From assembly GCF_039526245.1 (NCBI RefSeq), contig NZ_BAAAIV010000011.1, positions 124,001 to 188,000 of the forward strand: a DNA stretch of 64,000 nucleotides. Reading direction: 5' to 3'. Source of the stretch: Arthrobacter_H rhombi. Lineage in GTDB: Bacteria; Actinomycetota; Actinomycetes; Actinomycetales; Micrococcaceae. The notes beneath the pieces were generated by a model that did no database searches, had not been told where the DNA came from, and saw only the letters and a list, made by a program, of their open reading frames with translations. Positions 25,788 through 34,975 of the stretch are shown piece by piece. The translations under genes were made by a program, and so were the position numbers. The first letter of the stretch is position 1; each line of letters begins with the position of its first letter.

Positions 25788-27614
25788 TCAGTCCTCCAGG
25801 GTCTGGTCGCGCTCGCGGACCGCTGCCTCCCGGAAGCTCTGCTCCACCCGGGTGTAGGCGTCACGTGCCACGGCCTTCCAGAACGCGAGGGCCAGATCGG
25901 GGTGCTCCTCCTCGAGGCTGGCAATGGCCTCGGCGGGCAGGACCTTGAGCTGGACCCTGCCCTCGGCCGTCACCCGCAACGATTGGCCGCGGTCACCGCC
26001 GAGTGCGATCTCACCGAAGGTCATGCCGGCACCCAGGGTGGCGTGCCGGAAACGGTGCCCGTTCTGCGTGCTCGTGGTCGCGACCTTGCCGGAGAGGATG
26101 AAGTAGACGCCGCCGAACTTCTGTCCAACCCTCCGGATCACCTGGCCGTCGCCGTAGCTGCGCTCCTCCATGGCCGCCTCGAGGACGGCGATCTGCTCCG
26201 GCTCCAGTGGCGACACCGCGGTGAACTCCGGGATGTCCACGAGGTCGGGGACCATGCCCGGTCCACCGTGGACGGCGATGATCCACTCCTCGGCCCATTC
26301 GGCGGCATCGTTGCGCGTGCCGAAAACGGGAACGTCGTTGCGTCCTGCGGTCACCTCGTCGGCGATCCGGCCTTCGGTCTCGATGAGGACCAGGAGGCGT
26401 TTTTCCTCCACCAGGGAATCGCGCAGATCGCACAACATGTTGATGGCCACATCGCCGACCTCGTCCACGCGCCGGACATCGAGGATGACCAGCTGGACCT
26501 CGTCGGGCAGTTCGCTGACCGCGCGGACCATTGATTCGGCGCCGGCGAAGAGCAGGTCGCCGTTGAGCTCCAGGATCTGTGCCCGGTATCCGTACTCCTC
26601 GAGCACCGCGGTGGCCTCGTCGTTGTGGCGGACGCCGGAGGGCGCCTCGGTGAGGTCGTAGCTTTCGCGGATGACCGAACGGCCCATGCGGGCGGCGCGC
26701 ACGAAGTGCAGTTCCATGTCGGCTGCCATGCGTTCGGAGGCTTCGACCCCGCGCACGGAGGAGCCGTGGTCGTTCAAGGGCGGTGAATACACCGCCAGGC
26801 CCAGTTGGCCCGGCAGCACGGCGAGCAGCCCGCCGCCGACGCCCGACTTGGCGGGCATGCCCACGGTGCTGGTCCACGAGCCGGCGTCGTCGTACATGCC
26901 GCAGGTCATCATCACCGAGAGCACCCGTTGGATGGCGTCGATGCCCATGACCTGCTTGCCGGACACCGGGTGGGTGCCACCGTTGGCCAGTGTGGCGGCC
27001 ATCAGGGCCAGGTCCCGCGCGTTGACCATGACCGAACATTGCCGGAAGTAGTTGCGCAGCCCCGTCTCGGGGTCCTGTTCGATGATGTCGAAGCTGCGCA
27101 GCAGGTTGGCCAGGGCCCGGTTGCGGTGCCCGGTGCGGACCTCGGAGCGGTAGATCGATTCGCGGACCGACAGCTGCCGTCCGGCGAAATCGGAATAGGT
27201 GGCCAGGATCCGGTCGAACGCCTTGCGCCCGCCCGAGCCCTTGATCAGGGACGTGGCGGCGATGGCGCCGGCGTTGATCATCGCGTTCGCCGGGCGCCCG
27301 GATTCGGCGGCCAGTGAGATCTCGTTGAAGGCGTCGCCGGAGGGTTCGACGTCGATCTTCTCGTCGACCACCTCGGGCCCCAGGTCCTCCAGGGCCATCC
27401 CGTAGGTGAACGGCTTGGACACCGACTGGATCGCGAACTCGGTGTCGGCGTTCCCGACCTCGTACACATACCCGTCAACGGTCGCCAGGCAGATGGCGAA
27501 GTCATCGGGATCGGCGCCGGCGAGTGCGGGAATGCCCTGGTAGGGGGTGCCGGTGCGCACCTCGGACAGTTCGGTGTGCAGTCGGCGCAGATAGCTCTCG
27601 ATCGGGGATTGCAT
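25788..27614 (-). CDS. glsA: glutaminase A fused to STAS and cyclic-nucleotide-binding domains
   Basis: A 608-residue protein starting at ATG 27614. Residues 1-310 are a serine-dependent beta-lactamase-like glutaminase: I-Q-S-V-S-K-P-F-T-Y carries the S-x-x-K pair, N-A-G-A-I the conserved Asn, and S-G-V-G-G-G the K-S-G. Residues about 335-435 are a STAS domain (L-V-I-L-D-V-R-R-V-D-E-V-G). Residues about 465-590 are a CRP-type cNMP/sensor domain (G-A-G-M-T-F-G-E-I-A-L-G-G). Reaction: L-glutamine to glutamate and ammonia. The F-G-E-I-A-L motif is like the phosphate-binding cassette of cNMP binders, but the usual downstream R-S/T-A reads Q-S-L-R, so ligand binding is uncertain. Confidence 0.88.
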   Translation of the reverse strand: MQSPIESYLRRLHTELSEVRTGTPYQGIPALAGADPDDFAICLATVDGYVYEVGNADTEFAIQSVSKPFTYGMALEDLGPEVVDEKIDVEPSGDAFNEISLAAESGRPANAMINAGAIAATSLIKGSGGRKAFDRILATYSDFAGRQLSVRESIYRSEVRTGHRNRALANLLRSFDIIEQDPETGLRNYFRQCSVMVNARDLALMAATLANGGTHPVSGKQVMGIDAIQRVLSVMMTCGMYDDAGSWTSTVGMPAKSGVGGGLLAVLPGQLGLAVYSPPLNDHGSSVRGVEASERMAADMELHFVRAARMGRSVIRESYDLTEAPSGVRHNDEATAVLEEYGYRAQILELNGDLLFAGAESMVRAVSELPDEVQLVILDVRRVDEVGDVAINMLCDLRDSLVEEKRLLVLIETEGRIADEVTAGRNDVPVFGTRNDAAEWAEEWIIAVHGGPGMVPDLVDIPEFTAVSPLEPEQIAVLEAAMEERSYGDGQVIRRVGQKFGGVYFILSGKVATTSTQNGHRFRHATLGAGMTFGEIALGGDRGQSLRVTAEGRVQLKVLPAEAIASLEEEHPDLALAFWKAVARDAYTRVEQSFREAAVRERDQTLED

Positions 27615-27864
27615 ACTGCCACAGTAACGGCCGCGGCGGGGCGGTTCATCCGGGCACCGCCGCGGGGTGCCGCCGCCGACAGGGGGAGAACTTTCCATGG
27701 CGCTCGGAGCTGTTATGCAATACGGTCGAGTAATCGCGATGCGCCCCGCTGGTCCACCCCGTTCAGGGGAGGCAGGCACTGCGGGATTGGACGCCGTCGC
27801 GCGCCCGGGGTCCCCCACAGGTCCTCGTGTGCGCACGACGACGGGAGCATTGCGGCCTCTGGGG
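27615..27864. other. noncoding region upstream of glutaminase gene
   Basis: No credible gene. It must hold the leftward glsA promoter. TACTGT lies about 6 nt before the ATG on the minus strand, which would give another leaderless start, but no good -35 is seen. The right end adjoins the terminator hairpin. Confidence 0.4.
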
Positions 27865-27918
27865 GGTGGCCCGGGCGGCGGCTCGTTGGGGAACGGAGCC
27901 GCCACCCGGGATGCCACC
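27865..27918 (-). terminator. strong stem-loop after siderophore-binding protein gene
   Basis: GGTGGC/GCCACC, CCCGGG/CCCGGG and GGCGGCTC/GAGCCGCC stack into one interrupted stem of about 20 bp around an 11-nt loop. It starts 9 bp past the stop at 27927. No T-tract, as expected for an actinobacterial I-shaped terminator. Confidence 0.7.
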
Positions 27919-27926
27919 GGTCAGGG

Positions 27927-28928
27927 CTACTTCGCGGGAAGCGCCTTCTCCAGCAACGGCGTCAGGTGCTTGACCGTGTACAGCGCGCCGAGCGGGGAGT
28001 TGATCGAGTAGGCGTTGGACACGTCACCGTCGATCACCACCGAGTGGCCGGCCTGCACGGTGGCCAGCTTCTTCCACTGCGGGTCCTTCGTGATCGCGGT
28101 GGCGTCCAGGAAGATGGGGAACGCCACGATCAGGTCGGCATCCATCACGTCGAGCTTCTCGCTGGAGATGTCCACCGAGAATCCGCCGGAGTTCACCGGC
28201 AGCTTCGCGATCGCCGGATTCTGCTTGAAGCCGTACCGTTCCAGCGTCTCCACGCGGCCACCGCCGGCAACGTAGGCCCCCCAGCCCTCGCTGGTCTTCG
28301 TGGCGGCGGTGACGGTCTTGCCCTTCCACTGCGGGTGTGCCGCGGCCACCTTCGCGTAGGCGTCGTCGACGTCCTGCAGCAAGGCGTCGCCCTTGTCGGG
28401 GACCCCGAGCGCCGTGGAGACCATGTGCACCTGGTCCTCCATGCTGGTCAGGTAGTTCTCCCCGCCCTGCGGAATGGAGACCGTCGTGGCGATGTCCGCC
28501 AGCCGGTCGTGGCGTTCCTTGTCCCCGCTGCCGCGGACGTCCAGGATCAGGTCGGGCTTCAGGGCGGCGATCGCCTCATAGGAGGGTTCCAGGGTGTTGA
28601 TGAGCTTCGGCGCGGTGTCGTAGCGGCCCTTCGCCCAGGGGCCCACGCCTTCGCCGCCGAAGCCGAGCCAATCCGAGGCGCCCACGGGCTGCACATCCAG
28701 TGCCAAGGCGGTTTCGGCGTCACCCCAGCCCAGGGCGACCACACGCTGCGGGGCCTGGTCGATCTTCACGTCGCCGAAGGCCGTCGGAACGGTTTGCGGG
28801 AACGTGCCGGTGGCTGCGGCACCGGAAGCGGAGCCGGATTCGCCGGAACCGGGCTGGTCGATGGAGCAACCGGTCAGGGTCAGGACGGCGGCCGCCAGGA
28901 GGGCGATGGACGTGCGGAACAACCTCAT
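27927..28928 (-). CDS. ferric-siderophore ABC transporter substrate-binding lipoprotein
   Basis: A 333-residue FecB/FepB-type protein. The signal peptide ends in the lipobox L-T-G-C (Cys about 20). The Peripla_BP_2 domain covers about 45-320, with R-V-V-A-L-G-W-G-D-A-E and L-K-P-D-L-I-L-D. ATG 28928 is preceded by GAAAGG. Binds an Fe(III)-siderophore outside the membrane and delivers it to the permeases encoded divergently at 29042-31194. Shares the iron box at 29019-29037. Confidence 0.9.
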   Translation of the reverse strand: MRLFRTSIALLAAAVLTLTGCSIDQPGSGESGSASGAAATGTFPQTVPTAFGDVKIDQAPQRVVALGWGDAETALALDVQPVGASDWLGFGGEGVGPWAKGRYDTAPKLINTLEPSYEAIAALKPDLILDVRGSGDKERHDRLADIATTVSIPQGGENYLTSMEDQVHMVSTALGVPDKGDALLQDVDDAYAKVAAAHPQWKGKTVTAATKTSEGWGAYVAGGGRVETLERYGFKQNPAIAKLPVNSGGFSVDISSEKLDVMDADLIVAFPIFLDATAITKDPQWKKLATVQAGHSVVIDGDVSNAYSINSPLGALYTVKHLTPLLEKALPAK

Positions 28929-29018
28929 GGGTCGGGCCTTTCTGCATCCGGCAGCCAGGCCGGACGAACGGGTGGGGGTGGGTAGCGCGGCGGCCGGAAG
29001 CGGCAGCACGACTTGAGG

Positions 29019-29037
29019 CAAGGATAGCCTAAACTCA
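29019..29037. promoter_or_regulatory. DtxR/IdeR-type iron box between divergent siderophore genes
   Basis: The 19-bp site CAAGGATAGCCTAAACTCA matches the DtxR consensus TTAGGTTAGCCTAACCTAA at 14 of 19 positions, with the A-G-C-C-T-A-A core intact. It is placed 90 bp from the fecB-like start and 5 bp before the GTG of the permease gene, so it can repress both directions when iron is sufficient. Confidence 0.75.
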
Positions 29038-29041
29038 TTAG

Positions 29042-30136
29042 GTGACTGTCGAATCTTCTATCCCCGCAGCCAGCGGGCCGGACGGTCCCCGGCGCCCCGA
29101 GGCGATGGCTTCCGTGCCGGCCGCGGCCCTACCCCGGGTGGCTCCCTCCCGCAGGATCGTGGGCTTCGTGCTGGCGCTGGCGTGCCTGGGAATCGTCGTC
29201 GTGCTCTCGCTGGCCATCGGCACCCGGCACATTCCGCTGGACACCGTGTGGGCGGCGGTCACCGGTTCAGGAACCGGGGACGACGCCTCCGTGGTGTTGA
29301 CCCTGCGCGCGCCGCGGACCGTGTTGGGCGTCCTCGTCGGTGCCGGGCTCGGCGTTGCCGGCGCGCTCATCCAGGCAGTCACCCGCAACCCGTTGGCCGA
29401 CCCCGGCATCCTGGGGGTCAACTCCGGTGCGGCGTTCGCCGTCGCCCTCGGTGTCGGGGTCCTGGGCATCGCCACCCCGGCCGGCTACATCTGGTTCGCG
29501 TTCGCCGGCGCCCTGGCCACCACCGTCCTCGTCTACCTCATCGGTTCCGGGGTCCGCGGCTCGGTCAGCCCGGCACGGATCACGCTGGCCGGCGTCGCCA
29601 TCGGCGCCGTCCTGGCCGGCTTCACCTCGGCGCTGGTGTTGGCCAACCCGCGCGGCTACAACGCCATGCGCGCCTGGGAAGCCGGGTCGCTGGCCGACCG
29701 TGGCTGGGACCCGATCACGACGGCGGGGCCCTTCCTGGTGGTCGGGCTGCTGTTGGCGCTGGCACTGGGACGTTCGCTCAACGCCGTCGCGCTCGGCGAT
29801 GACCTGGCCCGTTCGCTCGGGGCCCGGGTGATGCGCACCCGCGTGCTGGCCCTGCTAGCGGTCACGCTGCTGGCCGGGGCCGCGACGGCGATGGCCGGCC
29901 CCATCGTGTTCGTCGGGCTGATGATCCCGCACGTGGCCCGGTGGGTCGTGGGCCCGGACCAGCGGTGGATCATCGCCTACAGCGTGTTGCTGGCACCGGT
30001 CCTGCTGCTGGCCGCCGACGTCCTGGGCCGGGTGGTCATGCGCCCCGGTGAACTCCAGGTCGGGATCGTCACCGCGGTGATCGGGGCTCCGGTGCTCATC
30101 CTGCTGGTCCGCCGGGCGAGGGTGAGCCAGCTATGA
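29042..30136 (+). CDS. siderophore ABC transporter permease (FecCD type)
   Basis: A 364-residue membrane protein with about nine or ten helices. G-A-G-L-G-V-A-G-A-L-I-Q-A-V-T-R-N-P-L-A-D-P is the family motif between helices 2 and 3. The F-V-G-L-M-I-P-H-V-A-R coupling loop contacts the ATPase. The start is GTG 29042, just after the iron box, or ATG 29105. Overlaps the second permease by 4 bp. Confidence 0.9.
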   Translation: MTVESSIPAASGPDGPRRPEAMASVPAAALPRVAPSRRIVGFVLALACLGIVVVLSLAIGTRHIPLDTVWAAVTGSGTGDDASVVLTLRAPRTVLGVLVGAGLGVAGALIQAVTRNPLADPGILGVNSGAAFAVALGVGVLGIATPAGYIWFAFAGALATTVLVYLIGSGVRGSVSPARITLAGVAIGAVLAGFTSALVLANPRGYNAMRAWEAGSLADRGWDPITTAGPFLVVGLLLALALGRSLNAVALGDDLARSLGARVMRTRVLALLAVTLLAGAATAMAGPIVFVGLMIPHVARWVVGPDQRWIIAYSVLLAPVLLLAADVLGRVVMRPGELQVGIVTAVIGAPVLILLVRRARVSQL

Positions 30137-31194
30137 GGACGACGCCGAACGAGACTTCCGCTGCCACCGGGAGCCGGAGCCGGGACCTTCCGGTTTCCGG
30201 TGGGTTCGCGCGGATCCCGCGCCGCCCCCTGCTGGTCGGCGCGGTCCTGGCCGTCGTCGTGCTGGTGCTGGCCCTGGTCGCCCTGGGGCTGGGCGACTAC
30301 CCGTTGAACATCGGCCAGGTCGTCACGGCGATGGCCAGCGACCAAGGCTTTGCCAGCAAGGTCGTGCTGGAATGGCGGCTGCCGCGTGTGGTCGCGGCCA
30401 TCGCGTTCGGGGCGGCGCTGGGCGTCTCCGGGGCCCTGTTCCAGACCCTGACCCGCAACCCGCTGGGTTCCCCGGACATCATCGGGTTCTCCACCGGCGC
30501 CTATACCGGGGCGATCATCTCCATCACGGTGATCGGCAGCAACCTCGTGGCCGAAACCGCGGGCGCGCTTCTCGGCGGCCTGGCCACTGCCCTGGTGGTC
30601 TACCTGTTGGCCTGGCGCGGCGGGGCGCAGGGGTTCCGCCTGATCATCGTCGGGATTGCGGTGACCGCACTGCTCAACGGCGTGAACACCTTCCTGCTGT
30701 TGCGCGCCCAGACCGAGGTGGCCATGGCCGCGTCGATCTGGGGTGCCGGCTCCCTGTCGCTGGTGGGCTGGAGCGAAGCCGCCTTCGCCCTGGTCCCGCT
30801 GGCGGTGCTCGGGCTGGCCACCTTCGCCGTCGTCCGCCCGCTGCGCCAACTCGAGCTCGGCGATGACGCGGCCCGCGCCCACGGGGTGGCCGCCGAATCG
30901 GCACGGCTGGCGATCCTGGTGGTCGGTGTCGGGCTCATTGCCCTGGTCACCGCGATCACCGGTCCCATCGCGTTCGTCGCCTTGGCTGCACCGCAGATCG
31001 CCCGACGGCTGGTCCGCGGTGCGGGGATCCCGCTCGGTGCCGCGGCGCTGACCGGCGCCCTGCTGCTGCTGGCTGCCGATCAGGTCGCCCAGCACCTGAT
31101 CCCCGGGGCGGTGCCGGTGGGCGTCGTCACGGTCGTCCTCGGCGGGGTCTACCTCGTCGCCCTCCTCGTCCACGAAGCACGGAAGCACCTATGA
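30133..31194 (+). CDS. siderophore ABC transporter permease (FecCD type), second subunit
   Basis: A 353-residue FecCD permease, partner of the upstream one in a heterodimeric channel. It has T-L-T-R-N-P-L-G-S-P-D-I-I-G in the substrate-channel region and F-V-A-L-A-A-P-Q-I-A-R as the ATPase coupling helix. Overlaps by 4 bp with both neighbours, so the operon is tightly coupled. Confidence 0.9.
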   Translation: MRTTPNETSAATGSRSRDLPVSGGFARIPRRPLLVGAVLAVVVLVLALVALGLGDYPLNIGQVVTAMASDQGFASKVVLEWRLPRVVAAIAFGAALGVSGALFQTLTRNPLGSPDIIGFSTGAYTGAIISITVIGSNLVAETAGALLGGLATALVVYLLAWRGGAQGFRLIIVGIAVTALLNGVNTFLLLRAQTEVAMAASIWGAGSLSLVGWSEAAFALVPLAVLGLATFAVVRPLRQLELGDDAARAHGVAAESARLAILVVGVGLIALVTAITGPIAFVALAAPQIARRLVRGAGIPLGAAALTGALLLLAADQVAQHLIPGAVPVGVVTVVLGGVYLVALLVHEARKHL

Positions 31195-32042
31195 GCCGCA
31201 CCACTCCAGGAACCCCACCCGCCACCGACGTCACCGCGGCGCCCCAGCGATTGCGCACCGAGTCGCTCACGTTGGCGTATGACCGCCGGGTCATCTCCGA
31301 GGGGTTGAGCGTCGAGATCCCCGACGGCTCATTCACCGTGATCGTCGGGCCGAACGCCTGCGGCAAATCGACCCTGCTGCGGGCACTCTCGCGGCTGTTG
31401 CGTCCCACCGCCGGCCAGGTGCTGCTCGACGGCCAGGCGATCTCCTCCTACAAGGCCAAGGAAGCGGCACGGATCGTGGGGTTGCTGCCGCAAAGCTCGA
31501 TCGCCCCGGAAGGGATCACCGTGGTGGACCTGGTCGCCCGCGGCAGGTATCCGCACCAGGGCCTGATCCGGCAATGGAGCGCTGCGGATGAGGCAGCCGT
31601 GGAATCGGCGATGGCATCGACCAACATCGCCGACCTCCGCGATCGCCACGTCGACGAGCTCTCCGGCGGTCAACGCCAACGGGTCTGGGCCGCCATGGCG
31701 TTGGCCCAGGAAACCCCGATCCTGCTCCTGGACGAACCGACCACGTTCCTGGACATCGCCCACCAGATCGACTTGCTGGATCTCTTCGCCGACCTCCACG
31801 AGGCAGGCAACACGCTGATTGCGGTGCTGCACGACCTCAACCATGCGGCCCGCTACGCCACCCATCTGATCGCCATGAAGGAGGGCCGCATCGTGGCCCA
31901 GGGGCCGCCGGCGGAGATCGTCACCGCCGACCTGGTCCGTGAGGTCTTCGGGCTCGAGTGCCGGGTGATCGAGGATCCGGAGACCGGGACCCCTATGATC
32001 GTGCCGCGCGCCCGGGCCGGGCGCCGTCCGGCCGCGAGCTAG
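31191..32042 (+). CDS. siderophore ABC transporter ATP-binding protein (FepC type)
   Basis: A 283-residue ATPase. Walker A G-P-N-A-C-G-K-S-T is near residue 51, signature E-L-S-G-G-Q-R-Q-R near 157, Walker B I-L-L-L-D-E-P-T near 177, and the switch His in V-L-H-D-L-N-H. Gene order permease-permease-ATPase with a divergent binding protein is standard for Fe-siderophore/B12-type importers. Ends 15 bp from the convergent serine hydrolase gene. Confidence 0.93.
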   Translation: MSRTTPGTPPATDVTAAPQRLRTESLTLAYDRRVISEGLSVEIPDGSFTVIVGPNACGKSTLLRALSRLLRPTAGQVLLDGQAISSYKAKEAARIVGLLPQSSIAPEGITVVDLVARGRYPHQGLIRQWSAADEAAVESAMASTNIADLRDRHVDELSGGQRQRVWAAMALAQETPILLLDEPTTFLDIAHQIDLLDLFADLHEAGNTLIAVLHDLNHAARYATHLIAMKEGRIVAQGPPAEIVTADLVREVFGLECRVIEDPETGTPMIVPRARAGRRPAAS

Positions 32043-32057
32043 CGGCGCCGGCCGGGG

Positions 32058-33236
32058 TCAGAGGATCCGCGCCAGGACCTGGAGCAGGTCCTTGACCCGC
32101 CGGTCCTTGTCCTCGGCGAGCATCTCGTTGGTCAGGAACGAGAAGCCCAGGTTCTTGCCCGGCCACGCCCCGTGCAGTCCGCCACCGGCGCCCGAATGCC
32201 CGAAGGCAGGTGCCACCGGGCCGTAGGTCCCGATCGGGTCGGCCAACTCATAGCCCAGCCCGAACCGCAGTGGACGGTCATTGACCGCGTCGACGCCCTC
32301 GGACCAGGTGGTCCTCGCATCCTCCAAGGCGGCGGGGGAGACGAGCTGTTGGCCGGGCGCCACCAGGTGGGAGTACAGCGCGGCCATCGATTCCGCCGTG
32401 GCAATGGCGCCCCCCGAGGCCACCTGTGCCCGGCGCATCTCGATGGAATTGAAGGTATCCCCGGCCCCGGTCAGGGTGTTCCCGTACATGCGCTCGACGA
32501 TGCGGCGGCGTTCGGGATCGGTCAGGAACGTGCTGATCGCGTAGTCGCCGGCCCGGAAGATGGTGGCGACGTCGCCGTCGTGCTGCGCCGGCAGGCCGAG
32601 GTGGATGTCCAGTCCCAGCGGCTCGGAGAGCTCTTCGCGCAGCAGCGTGCCCACGTCCTTGCCGCTCGCACGCAGCAGCAACTCGGCCATCAGGTAGCCA
32701 TAGGTGTGGGCATGGTAGGCGACCTTGCTCCCCGCCTCCCAGAGCGGACGCTGGGCGGCCAGGATCGAGGCGTTGAGCCGGTTGTCGTAGAAGGCGCCCC
32801 CGCCTTCGGGCTCCGGGTCGACGTAGACGAGCCCCACGGTGTGGTCCAGCAGGGCGGAGACGGGGACCAGTTCCTTGCCCGAGGCGGCGAATTCCGGCCA
32901 ATAGCTGGCCACGGGGGCCCGCACGTCCAGCTCGCCCCGCCCGGCCAGGATGGCCGCGAGGGTGGCGACCAGTCCCTTGGTCCCGGAGAACAACACCGCG
33001 CGGGTCCGGCCCGTCCACGGTCGTGGCCCGTCCAGGCCGGGGCCGGGTTCGCTTCCCGGCCGCACCGTCGTCCCGCCGTGCAGCCGCAGCAGCGGCGAGC
33101 CCTCGCGGTAGACGCAGAACGACATGCCGCCGGTGGACGCTGCCAGGTGGCCCGCGAACACCTCCCGCAGCCGGGCGAAATCCGCCGCGGGAATGCCGGC
33201 GTCGTTATGGGCCTCAACGGTGGAGGTCAGGGACAT
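32058..33236 (-). CDS. beta-lactamase-class-C-like serine hydrolase (esterase)
   Basis: A 392-residue cytoplasmic-type protein with no signal peptide. L-F-S-G-T-K-G carries the S-x-x-K nucleophile. Y-H-A-H-T-Y-G-Y carries the Tyr motif, as in EstB-type esterases. F-G-H-S-G-A-G-G replaces the K-T-G. Such proteins are usually esterases or peptidases, not true beta-lactamases. It is the last gene of the carnitine operon, 12 bp after the ABC ATPase. Its place suggests that it cleaves the imported compound; an acylcarnitine ester is my hypothesis. Confidence 0.85.
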   Translation of the reverse strand: MSLTSTVEAHNDAGIPAADFARLREVFAGHLAASTGGMSFCVYREGSPLLRLHGGTTVRPGSEPGPGLDGPRPWTGRTRAVLFSGTKGLVATLAAILAGRGELDVRAPVASYWPEFAASGKELVPVSALLDHTVGLVYVDPEPEGGGAFYDNRLNASILAAQRPLWEAGSKVAYHAHTYGYLMAELLLRASGKDVGTLLREELSEPLGLDIHLGLPAQHDGDVATIFRAGDYAISTFLTDPERRRIVERMYGNTLTGAGDTFNSIEMRRAQVASGGAIATAESMAALYSHLVAPGQQLVSPAALEDARTTWSEGVDAVNDRPLRFGLGYELADPIGTYGPVAPAFGHSGAGGGLHGAWPGKNLGFSFLTNEMLAEDKDRRVKDLLQVLARIL

Positions 33237-33248
33237 GGGTGTCGCTCC

Positions 33249-34973
33249 TTAGAACGTGGGGACGTGGTCCAGCAGCTGCCGGGTGTAATCGTGGCGGGGA
33301 TGGGTGAGGACCTCGTCAGTTGCTCCGATGTCGACGATCTTCCCCTTCTGGAGGACCGCCAGGGACTGCGAGATGTGCCGGGCCAGGGCGATGTTGTGCG
33401 TCACGAAAAGCATGGCCATCCCGGTTTCCAGCTGCAGGGTGCGCAGCAGGTCCAGAATGGAGGCCTGCACTGAGACGTCCAGGGCGGAGGTGACCTCGTC
33501 GCAGACCAGCACCGAGGGCGCATTGACCAGCGCCCGGGCGATCGCTGCGCGCTGGCGTTCACCGCCGCTGAGCTCCCCGGGACGCCGATCCAGATATGAG
33601 GCGCCCAGCTTCACCTGGTCCAGGGCCTCCAAGACCAGGAACCGGCGTTTGCGCTTGTCGGCGACGCCCGCCATCTGCAGCGGGACCTCCACCGATTCCA
33701 GGATGCTGCGGCGCGGATTCAGCGAGGAGAACGGGCTCTGGAAGACGTATTGGATGCCCTGGCGCTGTGCAGCCGTCCGATGGCGGGTGCCCGGTGCGAG
33801 GTCGACCCCGCGGAAGCTGACAGTGCCGCGGTAGTCGTCGTTCAGGCCGGCGACGCACCGCGAGAGGGTCGTCTTTCCCGACCCCGATTCGCCCAGCAGC
33901 ATCATCGATTCGCCGACGCCGAGGCTGAAGTCGATCCCGTCGAGGATCTGCGCCGGGCCGTAGGCGAGTTCCAGGCCCGCCACCGTGAGGAGGGCAGCGG
34001 ACGACGCCGGTGCCGCCTGTGCCTGCCCGGGCTCGGCCAGGGGATTGATCCGGTTCTCCCCGGGGGCATGCGGGCCGGGGAAGACCAGCGGCTGTTCGCC
34101 GGTGATGGCCTCCACCTCGCCCACCCTCCGTTTTCCGTCCAGATCCGGCACGGCGTTGAGCAGCTTGCGGGTGTAACGGTGTTGCGGATGGAAGAGCACC
34201 TCCTCGGTGGTGCCGAGTTCGACAACCTCCCCGGAGAGCATGACCAGGACCTCATCGGCGACCGTGGCCACGACGGCCAGATCGTGGGTGATGTAGAGAC
34301 CCGCGACCTGGTGGCGTTCGGCCATCTCGTCGATGGTCTGCAGCACCAGGGCCTGGGTGGTCACATCGAGTCCGGTGGTGGGTTCGTCCAGCACCATGAC
34401 GGAGGGACGGCAGGCGAAGGCCATGGCAATGCCCACACGTTGCTGCTGTCCGCCGGATAGCTGGTGGGGGTAGCGGCGTTGGTAGGTCTGGTCGTTGGCC
34501 AGGCCTACTTCGGCGAGCACCTCCGCGACGCGTTCGGAACGTTCGGTGGTCGAGGAGCCGAAGCCATGGACCTGGAGGGTTTCCGCGATCTGGTCACCGA
34601 TCCGCATGGCGGGGTTCAGCGACAGTGCGGGATCCTGGGGGACGTAGGAGATGGTTCCGCCGCGCAGCAGTCGCACCTGGGCCGGCGCGAGGTCTAGCAG
34701 GTTGCCGGCCTCATCTTCGGAACCGAGGACCACGGCGCCGCCAGTCAGCTTCAGTCCCTGGCGGAAATGGCCCATGCAGGCCAGGCCCGCAGTGGTCTTG
34801 CCCGACCCGGATTCCCCGACCAGAGCCAGGATCTTGCCCGGGTGCAGGTCGAAGTTGATTCCGTGCAGGATCTCCTGGCCGGCCAGGGTGGCCACCCGGA
34901 TGTCCTGCGCGCTCAGGGCCGGCGCACTGAGCTGGGAGGTGTTCGTCGATGAGTCGTTCACGGTGGTGTCCAT
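33249..34973 (-). CDS. oligopeptide-type ABC transporter, fused twin ATPase (DppD-DppF like)
   Basis: A 574-residue protein with two complete ABC modules. First: Walker A G-E-S-G-S-G-K-T-T near 53, Q-L-S-G-G-Q-Q-Q-R and V-L-D-E-P-T. Second: G-E-S-G-S-G-K-T-T near 365, E-L-S-G-G-E-R-Q-R and L-V-C-D-E-V-T. The linker contains the oligopeptide C-terminal motif around H-P-Q-H-R-Y-T-R-K-L-L. Drives import through the two permeases encoded just upstream. Within the carnitine operon the cargo is more likely a carnitine derivative than a peptide; this is inference from context. Confidence 0.92.
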   Translation of the reverse strand: MDTTVNDSSTNTSQLSAPALSAQDIRVATLAGQEILHGINFDLHPGKILALVGESGSGKTTAGLACMGHFRQGLKLTGGAVVLGSEDEAGNLLDLAPAQVRLLRGGTISYVPQDPALSLNPAMRIGDQIAETLQVHGFGSSTTERSERVAEVLAEVGLANDQTYQRRYPHQLSGGQQQRVGIAMAFACRPSVMVLDEPTTGLDVTTQALVLQTIDEMAERHQVAGLYITHDLAVVATVADEVLVMLSGEVVELGTTEEVLFHPQHRYTRKLLNAVPDLDGKRRVGEVEAITGEQPLVFPGPHAPGENRINPLAEPGQAQAAPASSAALLTVAGLELAYGPAQILDGIDFSLGVGESMMLLGESGSGKTTLSRCVAGLNDDYRGTVSFRGVDLAPGTRHRTAAQRQGIQYVFQSPFSSLNPRRSILESVEVPLQMAGVADKRKRRFLVLEALDQVKLGASYLDRRPGELSGGERQRAAIARALVNAPSVLVCDEVTSALDVSVQASILDLLRTLQLETGMAMLFVTHNIALARHISQSLAVLQKGKIVDIGATDEVLTHPRHDYTRQLLDHVPTF

Positions 34974-34975
34974 GT

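Noticed and set aside
32058..33236. A beta-lactam resistance gene
   Set aside because: No signal peptide, no K-T-G motif, and an operon context of carnitine breakdown; an esterase is more likely.
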